NCBI RefSeq assembly: GCF_007859915.1
Contig: NZ_SJPM01000002.1
Coordinates: 999,717 to 1,063,716, forward strand
Length of the DNA stretch: 64,000 nucleotides
Reading direction: 5' to 3'
DNA from: Neorhodopirellula pilleata
GTDB taxonomy: Bacteria > Planctomycetota > Planctomycetia > Pirellulales > Pirellulaceae
In this document: piece after piece, positions 27,306 through 36,069 of the stretch
How positions within the stretch are numbered: the stretch's first letter is position 1
How the letters are laid out: every line of letters begins with the position of its first letter
Translations under genes and position numbers: made by a program
Notes under the pieces: model-generated
Databases searched by the model: none
What the model was told of the DNA's origin: nothing
The model's input: the letters and a program-made list of their open reading frames with translations, nothing else

Positions 27306-28696
27306 CCCCTGTGGCCGCATTGGTTCCGCCGCGATTGCCCGATCCTCGTTCGGTGGTCGAGTCGATTGATTCGATGGTCATGTTTCAAGTCCGCGGTCGA
27401 GTGGCTTCGGTCACCGGCGATGCCGTCACCGTACAAGGCATGACCGCGCCACTGGGGGCGTTGTGTGAGTTAATGCCACCTGATGCTAAACCGACGCTCG
27501 CACGTGTGATCGGTTTTGACAACACGCGACCGATCTTGGCTCCGTTGGAAGCCATCTCGCGATTGGCCGCCGGTGATCGCGTTCGCTTGGTTTCCAACGC
27601 GATGAGTTTGCGAGTCGGTGGGTCGCTGTGCGGACGGATCATTGATGCTTTCGGACGTCCGATCGACGGTCGACCGCTTAGCGAAGACCTATCTCGAGTC
27701 GTCGTTTCCCACACATCACCCGATTCGCTATCGCGTCCCCCGATCGATCAACCTTTGCAAACCGGAGTCCGCGCCATCGACGGCATGTTGACTTGCGGCA
27801 TCGGACAGCGACTGGGCATCTTCGCCGGCTCCGGCGTCGGCAAAAGCACCCTGCTGGGCATGATCACCCGGGGAACCAATGCAGACCGCGTCGTCATCGC
27901 GATGGTCGGCGAGCGGGGCCGCGAGGTGAACGAATTCATTCAGAACTCACTCGGCCCGGAAGGGTTGAAAAAGGCAGTCGTTGTCGTCGCCACGAGTGAT
28001 CGACCGGCCGCCCAACGATTGTCCGCCGCCATGACCGCGACCAGCATCGCCGAACAGTTTCGCGACGACGGACACAATGTCTTGCTGCTCGTCGACAGCG
28101 TCACACGATTCGCGATGGCGCAGCGAGAACTCGGCTTGGCCGCCGGCGAACCGCCGACCACCCGCGGTTATCCGCCCAGCGTGTTCAATATGCTGCCTCA
28201 ATTGGTCGAACGGGCCGGTCGAACCGAAAAGGGCTCGATCACAGCTTTCTACACCGTCTTGGTCGAAGGCGATGACCAAAACGAACCGATCGCCGATACG
28301 GTTCGCGGCTTGCTGGACGGCCACATCGTTTTGAACCGCAAGCTCGCTCATCGTGGTCACTACCCACCGATCGATATCCCACAAAGTATCAGCCGACTGC
28401 AAAATCAATTGGTCACCCCCGAAGTCCGTGAATCGGTCCTGAAAATTCGCGAACACATGGTTCAATACGAAAACAGCGAAGACCTGATCTCGATCGGTGC
28501 CTACCGAGCCGGGACCGATCCGCGAATCGACTCTGCGATCGCAATGCGAGACCCGATCAACCTCATGTTGCGCCAAAACAGTAGTGACCAAACACCACTC
28601 GCCGACTCACAACGGTTGCTCGTAACGTTGGCCGCGACGCCACCAAACGTGGCAGCCCAGATGATCGCCGACGCGAACAAACGAACGGCAGGGTAA
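27302..28696 (+). CDS. fliI: Flagellar export ATPase FliI
   Basis: A 464-residue F1-beta-like ATPase that powers early flagellar type III export. Walker A is GSGVGKST at 176-183, followed by GERGREVNEFI, the Walker B strand NVLLLVDSVTRFAMAQREL and the catalytic-site segment PPTTRGYPPSVFNMLPQLVERAGR. The C-terminal domain has RAGTDPRID. All key residues appear intact. Its start overlaps fliH by ATGA and fliJ begins one base after its stop, so the three are tightly coupled. Confidence 0.95.
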   Translation: MTPVAALVPPRLPDPRSVVESIDSMVMFQVRGRVASVTGDAVTVQGMTAPLGALCELMPPDAKPTLARVIGFDNTRPILAPLEAISRLAAGDRVRLVSNAMSLRVGGSLCGRIIDAFGRPIDGRPLSEDLSRVVVSHTSPDSLSRPPIDQPLQTGVRAIDGMLTCGIGQRLGIFAGSGVGKSTLLGMITRGTNADRVVIAMVGERGREVNEFIQNSLGPEGLKKAVVVVATSDRPAAQRLSAAMTATSIAEQFRDDGHNVLLLVDSVTRFAMAQRELGLAAGEPPTTRGYPPSVFNMLPQLVERAGRTEKGSITAFYTVLVEGDDQNEPIADTVRGLLDGHIVLNRKLAHRGHYPPIDIPQSISRLQNQLVTPEVRESVLKIREHMVQYENSEDLISIGAYRAGTDPRIDSAIAMRDPINLMLRQNSSDQTPLADSQRLLVTLAATPPNVAAQMIADANKRTAG

Positions 28697-28697
28697 A

Positions 28698-29198
28698 ATG
28701 GCGTTTCAATTTCGATTTGATTCGATCCTCGCATTGCGTTGCCGCGAACGCGACGAAGCCGGACGTGAAGTCGGCAAAGCGAACGAGGCGATTCGCCGTG
28801 TCGATGAACAAATCCGAGACTTACAGCGACAACGCGACGAAATCCGTCGACTTGCCGCAGGCATGTTTCAAAACCATGGCGACGGCAATCGTGAGTCCCC
28901 CAACTCGCACGGCGTCTCCATCGATCGCGCCTTGCAACAAGGTCGATACGACCTGCAACTGCAAGCCGAACAGATCGGGCTGCGTTCGACGAAGGAAACG
29001 CTTCTCAAAGAATTGCAACGACGACGTGACGTTCTGGTCAACGCCGAGGCCGAGGTTAAGCGATTAGAACGATTGCGTGAAACTCAAAAATCCGAATACC
29101 GCTATCTCGAACTACAACGTGAACAAGCTGAATCGGATGACTTAACGACCGCCCGACTGATCATTGATCGCCGAAACCGAAATCGGAGTCGAACATGA
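28698..29198 (+). CDS. fliJ: FliJ-like flagellar export coiled-coil protein
   Basis: A 166-residue, almost wholly helical and highly charged protein beginning FQFRFDSILALRCRERDEA, typical of the FliJ N-terminus (phenylalanine-rich start, 'xxLxxRxxxE'). FliJ is the stalk subunit of the FliHIJ complex and helps to couple it to the export gate. Identity rests on position after fliI, length and the coiled coil; sequence conservation in the family is low. Confidence 0.85.
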   Translation: MAFQFRFDSILALRCRERDEAGREVGKANEAIRRVDEQIRDLQRQRDEIRRLAAGMFQNHGDGNRESPNSHGVSIDRALQQGRYDLQLQAEQIGLRSTKETLLKELQRRRDVLVNAEAEVKRLERLRETQKSEYRYLELQREQAESDDLTTARLIIDRRNRNRSRT

Positions 29199-29845
29199 AA
29201 TTTTTAATGAAAACCATCGGGGTCGTTTGCGTTGCCACCGTGTTGACCCAATTGATCGTACTCGGCGTGTTCGCCGTCCGCGGAACTCTCAACGCGGGAA
29301 CGTTGACCAAAATGATTGCACTGGTCAATGGAATCGACATCACCGGAAACCAGTTGCGGCAAATACTTCAGGAAGAAGGTGACCGCGAACAGCCCGACTT
29401 TGACGAGATCCTCGACGCCCGCCAGCGGGAAAGCCTGGATATCGACATGCGTCTACGCAGCCAACAAGAGTTTAAAGACGAATTGGCCGTGATGCTGTCG
29501 CAGTTGAAACTGGAACGAGATCGGTTCGACGAACGCCGAGAATCCTTCGACAAACGCTTAGCCGAAATCCGCCAGGGAGCCCAAGACGAAGGTCTTCGAG
29601 AAGTCCAGCGGACGCTCCAGGCACTCGAGGCGGAACAGTCCAAAGAGCTCTTGATGAGAATGTTTGACGATAAAAGAATTGATGACGTCGTTAATATCAT
29701 TCAAGCCATGCCCATCGATAAACGAAAAGATATATTGGCGGAGTTTGCGACGCCGGAAGAAGCCGACAAACTCCACGAGATCCTGCGCCGCATCGGCGAA
29801 GGGATGCCAACGACCACGTTGATCGACGAGGCACAAGGAAAATAA
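29195..29845 (+). CDS. MotE-like membrane coiled-coil protein of the flagellar cluster
   Basis: A 216-residue protein with one N-terminal membrane helix (VVCVATVLTQLIVLGVFAV), a charged coiled coil (about 90-150) and a C-terminal helical domain (RMFDDKRIDDVVNIIQAMPIDKRKDILAEF) like the MgtE N-terminal fold. That architecture matches MotE, the chaperone for the stator partner MotC in some bacteria, and related proteins between fliJ and fliK. Its start overlaps fliJ by ATGA. A stator or export chaperone role is inferred from context. Confidence 0.7.
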   Translation: MKFLMKTIGVVCVATVLTQLIVLGVFAVRGTLNAGTLTKMIALVNGIDITGNQLRQILQEEGDREQPDFDEILDARQRESLDIDMRLRSQQEFKDELAVMLSQLKLERDRFDERRESFDKRLAEIRQGAQDEGLREVQRTLQALEAEQSKELLMRMFDDKRIDDVVNIIQAMPIDKRKDILAEFATPEEADKLHEILRRIGEGMPTTTLIDEAQGK

Positions 29846-29889
29846 TCCTGCCCCGCCCCAACGTGTTTCACGATCTGGGGGGATCAGGA

Positions 29890-31599
29890 ATGTCGGTCAT
29901 TGAAGCGGGACGCAACCGTGAAACAACGGCGCGCGGAATCGAAAACACAAGCACACCGATCGAATCGCGGCTGGCGAGACTCAAAGGCCGCTTGTCAGGA
30001 TCTCAGTCGCTCGACGGCACCGAGACCGGCGGCCTGGGCGACCCCTTCGCGGAGGTGTTCGCTCGAATCGCTACCACCGATGCCCCGCCGCCGCCAACGA
30101 CTTCGACAACCGAATCGTCCGCACCGACCACGGATACTGACGAGAACGACCGTGAAGAAAATGTTTCGAAGGTCGACGACACACAACCCGAATCCGAAAA
30201 CCAATGGGCCAATGACCCAACACTTCCGGCGTTGATCACAGTCGACGAGCCCAAAGGGGAACCCGAAACCACCGAGGTGACCACGCTCGAGGCCAACGAA
30301 GACCACTCGCGGGAATTGCCGAGCGGCCCGCTCGAGACCGAAGACAAACCCATCGTCGCCGCTCAAGTCTCCCGTCACGAGACCGAAGCGGAATCGCAGG
30401 GAGACCCTGTCGCCCCGCAGGAACAGACCGAAGACGTGATCGTCACCCCCCAAGCCGCTCAAGCAGCAGCCGAAGATATCGATCGACGTCGCTACGAAAC
30501 CGACGAAGTCGTTGTCGGCGACGAGCAAATCAAAACAGAAACGATCGAAGCTCCGGTCAAGTTGGAAGAATCAAGCCGCAGCGAAGCAAACGACGAGACT
30601 TCCGACGAACAAGGGTCGCGTCAACCAAACCAAACGCCACTGAATCATGGCGACGATCGAGTCGAACGACGACGGTACTCTGATGATCGTGCGACCAGCA
30701 ACACATCCGCCCCGCAAGCGTCCGATTCGCAGACCTCCCAACTTGGCGAGTCATCCTCACTCGGCTCGCGATCGACGACAGGCTCTCAATCCCAGGCAAA
30801 CTCCGGCACCGGTTCGATCGATGTTTCAGCGATGACACCATCCGCATCCACAACCCCGCTGTCCGCGGGAGTTTCGGCGGCGGTTGCTGCCCAGGTCACG
30901 ACGACCGTTTCCAGTTCACTTGTTGGCAACCGAAGCGGCGCAGTCGGCTCCGCCACGGGCGCTAGTGCAACGGGAGGAACGTCAACCGGTACGAACGCGA
31001 CCGCAACAAGTGACTCTTCGAACGCTGGCTTGGACAACTCGGCCAAAAATCAACGCGGCGATGCGGCATCGCAATCCAATTCACAAGGTGGCGTGACGGG
31101 CACCAACACTCTGTCGGCCGTCCAGCGTGCCAAACTCGTGCAACGGGTTAGCCGCGGGTTCCAGCACCTCGGTTCGAACGGTGGTCAAATTCGTATGCGG
31201 CTTTCGCCCGAAGCCCTCGGTTCGGTTCAACTGCAATTGAATATACGCAACGGCGAACTCAGTGGCACAATGATCACGCAAACCGACGCGGCCACCGAAG
31301 CATTGAGGGAGCAATTACCGCAACTGCGCCGATCGTTGGAAAGCCAAGGGATCCGATTAGAAAAGATCGACATCGAAACCGAATCGGTGACCAACCTGAT
31401 GGACACTGCAACATCCGACCGACAATTCGGAGACCCGTCCGGCCAACCCCGCCAACACCCCTTCGGTGAACCAAGCGTCCCCGGCCAAACCCAACGTACC
31501 CATTGGTCCCAGGTCCGCCCGACCCCCGCCGCCGAACGCCCCGCCGCGACGCTCCCCGCGTGGTCCACCCCGACGTCCGGCGTTGATCTGCACGCTTGA
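29890..31599 (+). CDS. fliK: Flagellar hook-length control protein FliK-like
   Basis: A long, disordered, Ser/Thr/Glu-rich N-terminal region (about 1-405) precedes the Flg_hook C-terminal domain: QIRMRLSPEALGSVQLQLNI and TEALREQLPQLRRSLESQGI. FliK measures hook length and switches export specificity; the variable N-terminus and conserved end are as expected. ATG 29890 is chosen because GGGGGATCAGGA precedes it; an in-frame GTG at 29863 exists. The last residues are Pro-rich. It ends the flagellar run; no other flagellar gene (fliF, fliE, flgBC) is in the window. Confidence 0.85.
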   Translation: MSVIEAGRNRETTARGIENTSTPIESRLARLKGRLSGSQSLDGTETGGLGDPFAEVFARIATTDAPPPPTTSTTESSAPTTDTDENDREENVSKVDDTQPESENQWANDPTLPALITVDEPKGEPETTEVTTLEANEDHSRELPSGPLETEDKPIVAAQVSRHETEAESQGDPVAPQEQTEDVIVTPQAAQAAAEDIDRRRYETDEVVVGDEQIKTETIEAPVKLEESSRSEANDETSDEQGSRQPNQTPLNHGDDRVERRRYSDDRATSNTSAPQASDSQTSQLGESSSLGSRSTTGSQSQANSGTGSIDVSAMTPSASTTPLSAGVSAAVAAQVTTTVSSSLVGNRSGAVGSATGASATGGTSTGTNATATSDSSNAGLDNSAKNQRGDAASQSNSQGGVTGTNTLSAVQRAKLVQRVSRGFQHLGSNGGQIRMRLSPEALGSVQLQLNIRNGELSGTMITQTDAATEALREQLPQLRRSLESQGIRLEKIDIETESVTNLMDTATSDRQFGDPSGQPRQHPFGEPSVPGQTQRTHWSQVRPTPAAERPAATLPAWSTPTSGVDLHA

Positions 31600-31737
31600 G
31601 CACCCAAACATAGGTTGTTGGGCTAAACGCACGTGGCAGTGTCTCTCAGAGACGCTGAATGCGGCGAGTTTCCGAGAGACTCGCCTACGTGTTTTGCTAC
31701 GCTTGATCGACCAGATGGTGCCAACGAAAATGGACCA

Positions 31738-33396
31738 TTACTTGAGGAAGTCGTCGAGATCGAAGATATCGTTGTAGTGCCCACAATCGAGTTCGTTTGT
31801 TTTCGATTCATCGGAAACGGAAAGATGATTGTCCGATCGGCGGGTTCGGCTGCGAATTTTGTCGCCCCATTGAACGAGCTTCGCGTCTGAAACGGCGGAC
31901 TCACGCTGGATCTTGATTTCGGCATTCTGGCCGGTGCTGGGGATAGATGCTCGCACTTTAAGCCGACCGTTGTTCTGGTACTCGAAAATCACATTGACTT
32001 GCGTTCCGGCGGCGAGGCCGGGCGGCAGTCCTCGGATGATGCATCTTCCGATCGGTGTCGCGTGATTTCCGCTGGCATCGCCTCCTTCGACGACGTTTAC
32101 CATCACACTTTGTTGGCCCTCTTCGGCGGTCGTAAACGCTGCCCCGTGCTTCGCCGGCAGGACCGTGTTTCGCGGCAACAGCACTTTGGTTCGATGCATG
32201 CCCGTCTCTTTCTCCAATCCCAAAACACCAAGGTCATGCGAGTTCACATTCGATACTTGGACCTTCGGTCCGTCGGCGTCGGACCGTGCGAGCAGATTGG
32301 CGTAGATCGCCGCACCATGAGCGACCGCTTCATCGGCGGCAAGGCTTCGGTCGACAGGCATTCCGCTCTCGGCTTCGAGCATCTCGACGATGGCGGGCAT
32401 GCGGGTCGATCCACCGACAAGCAGGATTCGCGTCAGATCGCCCCACTTCAACCCCGCGTCGCGGACGACTTTCGAAGTGGTGAACCGCGTTCGCTCGACG
32501 AGATGTGCGGTCATGCGATTGAGGTCAACACGTCTCAACGGCACGGCAATCGATTCGCCAGCGTGCTCGAAATAGATTGACAACTCGGTTCGAGTCGAAA
32601 GAGATCTTTTCGCGTCCTCGGCTTCTTGCAAAAGTTTCTGTTCGCTCTTCGCGTTCGTCGTCAGATCAACCAAATGTTCATTGTAAAACGTGTCCGCGAT
32701 CAGATCAGCGATTTTTTGGTCCCAATCAATGCCGCCGAGTTGAAAGTCGCCATCGGTGGCGATCACGCGAAAACGATTCGATTCGACTCGGACGACCGAT
32801 ACGTCAAACGTCCCGCCACCGAGATCGTAGACAAGAATGGTTTCACCCGACGGCGAGGCGGCTTGGGTATCGAGGAATCCTTGTTCAACGCCAAACGCGA
32901 TCGCAGCTGCGGTGGGTTCGTTGATAATGTCAAGGACGTTCAACCCGGCAAGCCGCCCGGCATCCATGGTCGCCTTGCGTTTCGGTTCGCTGAAATAGGC
33001 CGGAACGGTAATGACCGCGTCCTTGACCGGTCCGAGTTTTTGCTGTGCGTCGTTGGCGAGCTTCTCAAGGATGACCGACTGGATGACTTCCGGCGGATAG
33101 GATTCGCCATCGAAGGATTTCCAAAACAGCGGCTTGCCCATCTCACGCTTAACCCAACGCGCGATCATCTCCGGTCTGACCATCGCCGCCTTGAGAGCTT
33201 CTTTTCCGACGACCATCGCGCTATCGTCAAAAAATACCACGCTCGGCGTCAGCAAGTCGCCGTCGAGATTCGCGATCGTTCGTGGATTGCCCCGGCTATC
33301 GACGTGCGCTACACAGCTAAACGTCGTCCCAAGGTCGATTCCCAAAGGAGAACAATGAGTTCCGCCGGGATTCCGAGTCGATCGATCGACCGTCAT
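31738..33396 (-). CDS. Short Hsp70/DnaK-family chaperone
   Basis: The nucleotide-binding domain is intact: PLGIDLGTTFSCVAHVD, DAVITVPAYFSEPKRKA, IINEPTAAAIAFG, VYDLGGGTFDVSVVR and LLVGGSTRMPAIV. The substrate-binding beta part follows (DLGVLGLEKETG to LKVRASIP). At 552 residues it lacks most of the helical lid of DnaK (about 640) and the EEVD-like end, finishing instead in an acidic FDLDDFLK. ATG 33396 overlaps the stop of the upstream J-like gene (ATGA); ATG 33408 is an alternative. The coupling suggests a dedicated Hsp70 for that membrane protein rather than the housekeeping DnaK. Confidence 0.9.
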   Translation of the reverse strand: MTVDRSTRNPGGTHCSPLGIDLGTTFSCVAHVDSRGNPRTIANLDGDLLTPSVVFFDDSAMVVGKEALKAAMVRPEMIARWVKREMGKPLFWKSFDGESYPPEVIQSVILEKLANDAQQKLGPVKDAVITVPAYFSEPKRKATMDAGRLAGLNVLDIINEPTAAAIAFGVEQGFLDTQAASPSGETILVYDLGGGTFDVSVVRVESNRFRVIATDGDFQLGGIDWDQKIADLIADTFYNEHLVDLTTNAKSEQKLLQEAEDAKRSLSTRTELSIYFEHAGESIAVPLRRVDLNRMTAHLVERTRFTTSKVVRDAGLKWGDLTRILLVGGSTRMPAIVEMLEAESGMPVDRSLAADEAVAHGAAIYANLLARSDADGPKVQVSNVNSHDLGVLGLEKETGMHRTKVLLPRNTVLPAKHGAAFTTAEEGQQSVMVNVVEGGDASGNHATPIGRCIIRGLPPGLAAGTQVNVIFEYQNNGRLKVRASIPSTGQNAEIKIQRESAVSDAKLVQWGDKIRSRTRRSDNHLSVSDESKTNELDCGHYNDIFDLDDFLK

Positions 33397-35573
33397 TCTT
33401 TGCCCCATTCGATCGCGAAGTACATCGGTTCATCCGTAAAGTCATGCCACAGGTGGGTGCGTCGATACATGGCAGCGAGTGGTTCATTTGGAAGTCCTTC
33501 GGGCTGACCCGCTTGTTGATCCCACATGAAAAAGTACTGCATTTCACCTAACGCGTCGTACCAGACTCCGTCTTTTCGTAGCATGCCGAGCATCAGAGGT
33601 CGACGGGCGTGTTGCGACACGAACTCGTTTTCCGCTTCACTGCGAACAACGACCAGCCGACCGCCCGCTTGAGTCGCCATCGCGACGGCGGCCTCGAACC
33701 GGAGCGTTTTGGTTGAAAAGAGGTACCAATTCCCATCGAAGTGAATCGCTTCGGGAGGCACTCCACGAGGAGGTGTCGGCGTCCGCAAATCCGCATTAGG
33801 TGCGGAACGAATATCAAGACGTTCTTTGTTCTCTTGCGAGTACGTGTCAATCCGAGTTTGCGCGGCGGCCCGACTGAGCCCCGACAAACCACTGTTGAGA
33901 GCATGCTGATACCAGTGAACGGCTCGCTCTTGATATTCCATCGCAAGGGCTGGCTCGCCCGGCAATAGCGCCGCAAACTCCCACCACTGGTCCGCCAATT
34001 TCTCAGCCGACGCCGCATCGGATGGCATTTGAAGTTCGAGTTCCGCCATCGTCGCAAGCTTCGTGTTTTCGGCGCGGCGGAGCATTGGCAATCCATTGCC
34101 CCAATCTGACTTGCCAAAACACAGGAATCGGCCGAGGTACTCGTTTGCCTTGGGATTGTCAGGCTCCAACCGCAATCGCTCGCGGGCAGCTTCTACCATT
34201 GGATGGGCCTGCTGCAGTACTAAAGCTTCTTCGATTAGACTGGCGAACTTTTTGTTCATCGAGATGTTCTTGAAATCGATCGCCAGTCGCTTGCCGATTC
34301 GTCCCAACTCGATCAGGGTCGGATAATCCTCCGCCATTAGGGCGACCCGAGCCATGGCTTCGGTTTGGTCGGCAGCGGCGAGTTGTTCGGAAGGTCGATA
34401 GAGCTTGGTGACCAATTCAATGATCGTGGCCGAACGCTTCGAATCCACGTTGGCTTCAAATCGAGATGCCATCGAGTCGAGTGCCAGCATCGCTCCGGTA
34501 AAATCGTTGGCTTCGCGGAAGAATTTCCAGGATATCTCGAGAAGCACATACTTTGCCGCCGTTTGTGGTGTTTCGTCCACAAGGAGATAGCAGTTGGTTG
34601 CGAAGTGTCGTTTCTCATGCGGCGTTTGCGCGGCGGCGATCTTTGGAGCGAAAATCGTCTCGACTTCTTCCATACTGATGCTGATCTGTTCCGGCGTCGG
34701 CATCGGCAATCGCGGCCCGAAATAACCGTCGGCGTAGGGCACGCGATGATTAGACGGACCAGTTCCACCACCGCCGGAAGCTAGCATGCGAAATGCTCTT
34801 AGTCGTTCCATGGCCGCGTCCGAAGACGAAATATTCGGCGCGGCATTCGATGTGACGCCCGCCGATGGCTCGGGCCTGAAGTTCGTTTGAGCTGATGCCC
34901 CCGGTGACATCGAATGCGGGATTGTTCCGGAAGCGGTTATTGCACCTCGCTGCGACGTTGAACTGGCGGCCAAGTCATCCACACCGCGAACGGAGGAAGA
35001 AGCCGGCGACGTCATCGATGAAGACGGCGCTAAACTCACCGCCGGGTCGATGGATTCAGTATCCATGGAACCTGCGAAAGGCTTCGAGAGTACATCGAGA
35101 TGTTGCTGGGTCAACAGTCCCGTCTTCCACGCAATCAGTAGGCTAAGCCCGCTAGGCACCAAAACGGACAAGATCAAACCGAATGAACTAGAACGCTTCC
35201 TACGCGGTCGCGAACTGGCATGCACGTGGATCGTTGGAGCGCCCGTCGTCGGTGATGACTGTTGCTGCGGTGCAACCCTCGCGTGAAGCTGAGCGTCGTA
35301 TTGTTGTTTAGACTGAGGATTGAGCAATCGCAATCGTGCTTCAGAGACTTCGTTGAGGAGTCGCTCGGCTTGTTCAGCATGAAGCCCATTACAGCAATCA
35401 CGCAAATAGGCCATCTGTTTGTTGGCGGCCGCGTCGATGACATCACGATCCGATTCGAGCGATTCAACCCCGAGCAAACGGTACAACGTGGGCGGTTGGT
35501 CTCGCTTAGGAATCCCGAGAAGTTTGTGATAGGGATCGTACTGGGAAGCCTCGCCAGAATTATCGTGTTGCAT
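33393..35573 (-). CDS. Membrane protein with J-like N-terminus and C-type-lectin-like C-terminus
   Basis: A 726-residue protein. Residues about 13-98 (DPYHKLLGIP, LYRLLGVES, LNEVSEARLRLLNP, QQYDAQLHAR) match a planctomycete J-domain-like module, but the HPD tripeptide that activates Hsp70 is absent; the loop reads YLRDCCNG. A membrane helix follows (about 130-155, FGLILSVLVPSGLSLLIAW), then a Ser/Pro-rich stretch and helical repeats. The last 120 residues have a C-type-lectin-like pattern (FDGNWYLF, AVAMATQAGGRLVVVRSEAE, GVWYDALG, FAIEWGK) without cysteines. Translational coupling to the Hsp70 gene is direct support for a functional pair. Topology would place the J-like part in the cytoplasm and the lectin-like part outside. 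Confidence 0.75.
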   Translation of the reverse strand: MQHDNSGEASQYDPYHKLLGIPKRDQPPTLYRLLGVESLESDRDVIDAAANKQMAYLRDCCNGLHAEQAERLLNEVSEARLRLLNPQSKQQYDAQLHARVAPQQQSSPTTGAPTIHVHASSRPRRKRSSSFGLILSVLVPSGLSLLIAWKTGLLTQQHLDVLSKPFAGSMDTESIDPAVSLAPSSSMTSPASSSVRGVDDLAASSTSQRGAITASGTIPHSMSPGASAQTNFRPEPSAGVTSNAAPNISSSDAAMERLRAFRMLASGGGGTGPSNHRVPYADGYFGPRLPMPTPEQISISMEEVETIFAPKIAAAQTPHEKRHFATNCYLLVDETPQTAAKYVLLEISWKFFREANDFTGAMLALDSMASRFEANVDSKRSATIIELVTKLYRPSEQLAAADQTEAMARVALMAEDYPTLIELGRIGKRLAIDFKNISMNKKFASLIEEALVLQQAHPMVEAARERLRLEPDNPKANEYLGRFLCFGKSDWGNGLPMLRRAENTKLATMAELELQMPSDAASAEKLADQWWEFAALLPGEPALAMEYQERAVHWYQHALNSGLSGLSRAAAQTRIDTYSQENKERLDIRSAPNADLRTPTPPRGVPPEAIHFDGNWYLFSTKTLRFEAAVAMATQAGGRLVVVRSEAENEFVSQHARRPLMLGMLRKDGVWYDALGEMQYFFMWDQQAGQPEGLPNEPLAAMYRRTHLWHDFTDEPMYFAIEWGKE

Positions 35574-35653
35574 TCATTTACCGTCCGAAATGAACCTAGA
35601 TCTGGCGTTCACCTTCGACAAATCGAGATACCAATTCGCTCGAATGACATTTG

Positions 35654-35908
35654 CTAGTGCTTTGTCCAACTTTAATTTTAGGATTAGCCGTTTTGGCGCT
35701 AGCGGCGTGTTGATTTAATCGTAACCCGAAGCGTCAGCGAGGGATTGATCGCCATCAAATCCTTTGTAGGTATCCCTCGCTCACGCTTCGGGTTTCGATG
35801 AGGACTAAATCAACAGCCCGCTAGCCGCGGTTCCGTCGCAAAAACCGGGGCTAGCACCCAAACGGCTAATGTCGCCAACCCTAAAGTTGAATCTAGACAA
35901 AGCACTAG
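35654..35908. mobile_element. MITE-like palindromic element, intact copy (255 bp)
   Basis: The ends CTAGTGCTTTGTC and GACAAAGCACTAG are perfect 13-bp inverted repeats. Inside them the two halves keep pairing over most of their length, including TTGATTTAATCGTAACCCG and the opposite CGGGTTTCGATGAGGACTAA, and AGCGAGGGAT against ATCCCTCGCT. No coding frame is present. It fills about half of the 496-base gap between the J-like gene and the DUF1501 gene; nothing else is recognised in the remaining bases (35574-35653 and 35909-36069). Related copies are at 47123 and 63461. Confidence 0.75.
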
Positions 35909-36069
35909 TTCCTCGAATTCTACCGCAACCTTGAGAAAGGTGAAACGGCCTTCAAACACATTGCCTCACGACAGATGCACGAACGATCATCAGGAACGCG
36001 AGTTAGCCAGGAAGAACAGGAACAACACAATTAGACGGAAACAGAATTCCATTCAACGTGCAGCGTGAA

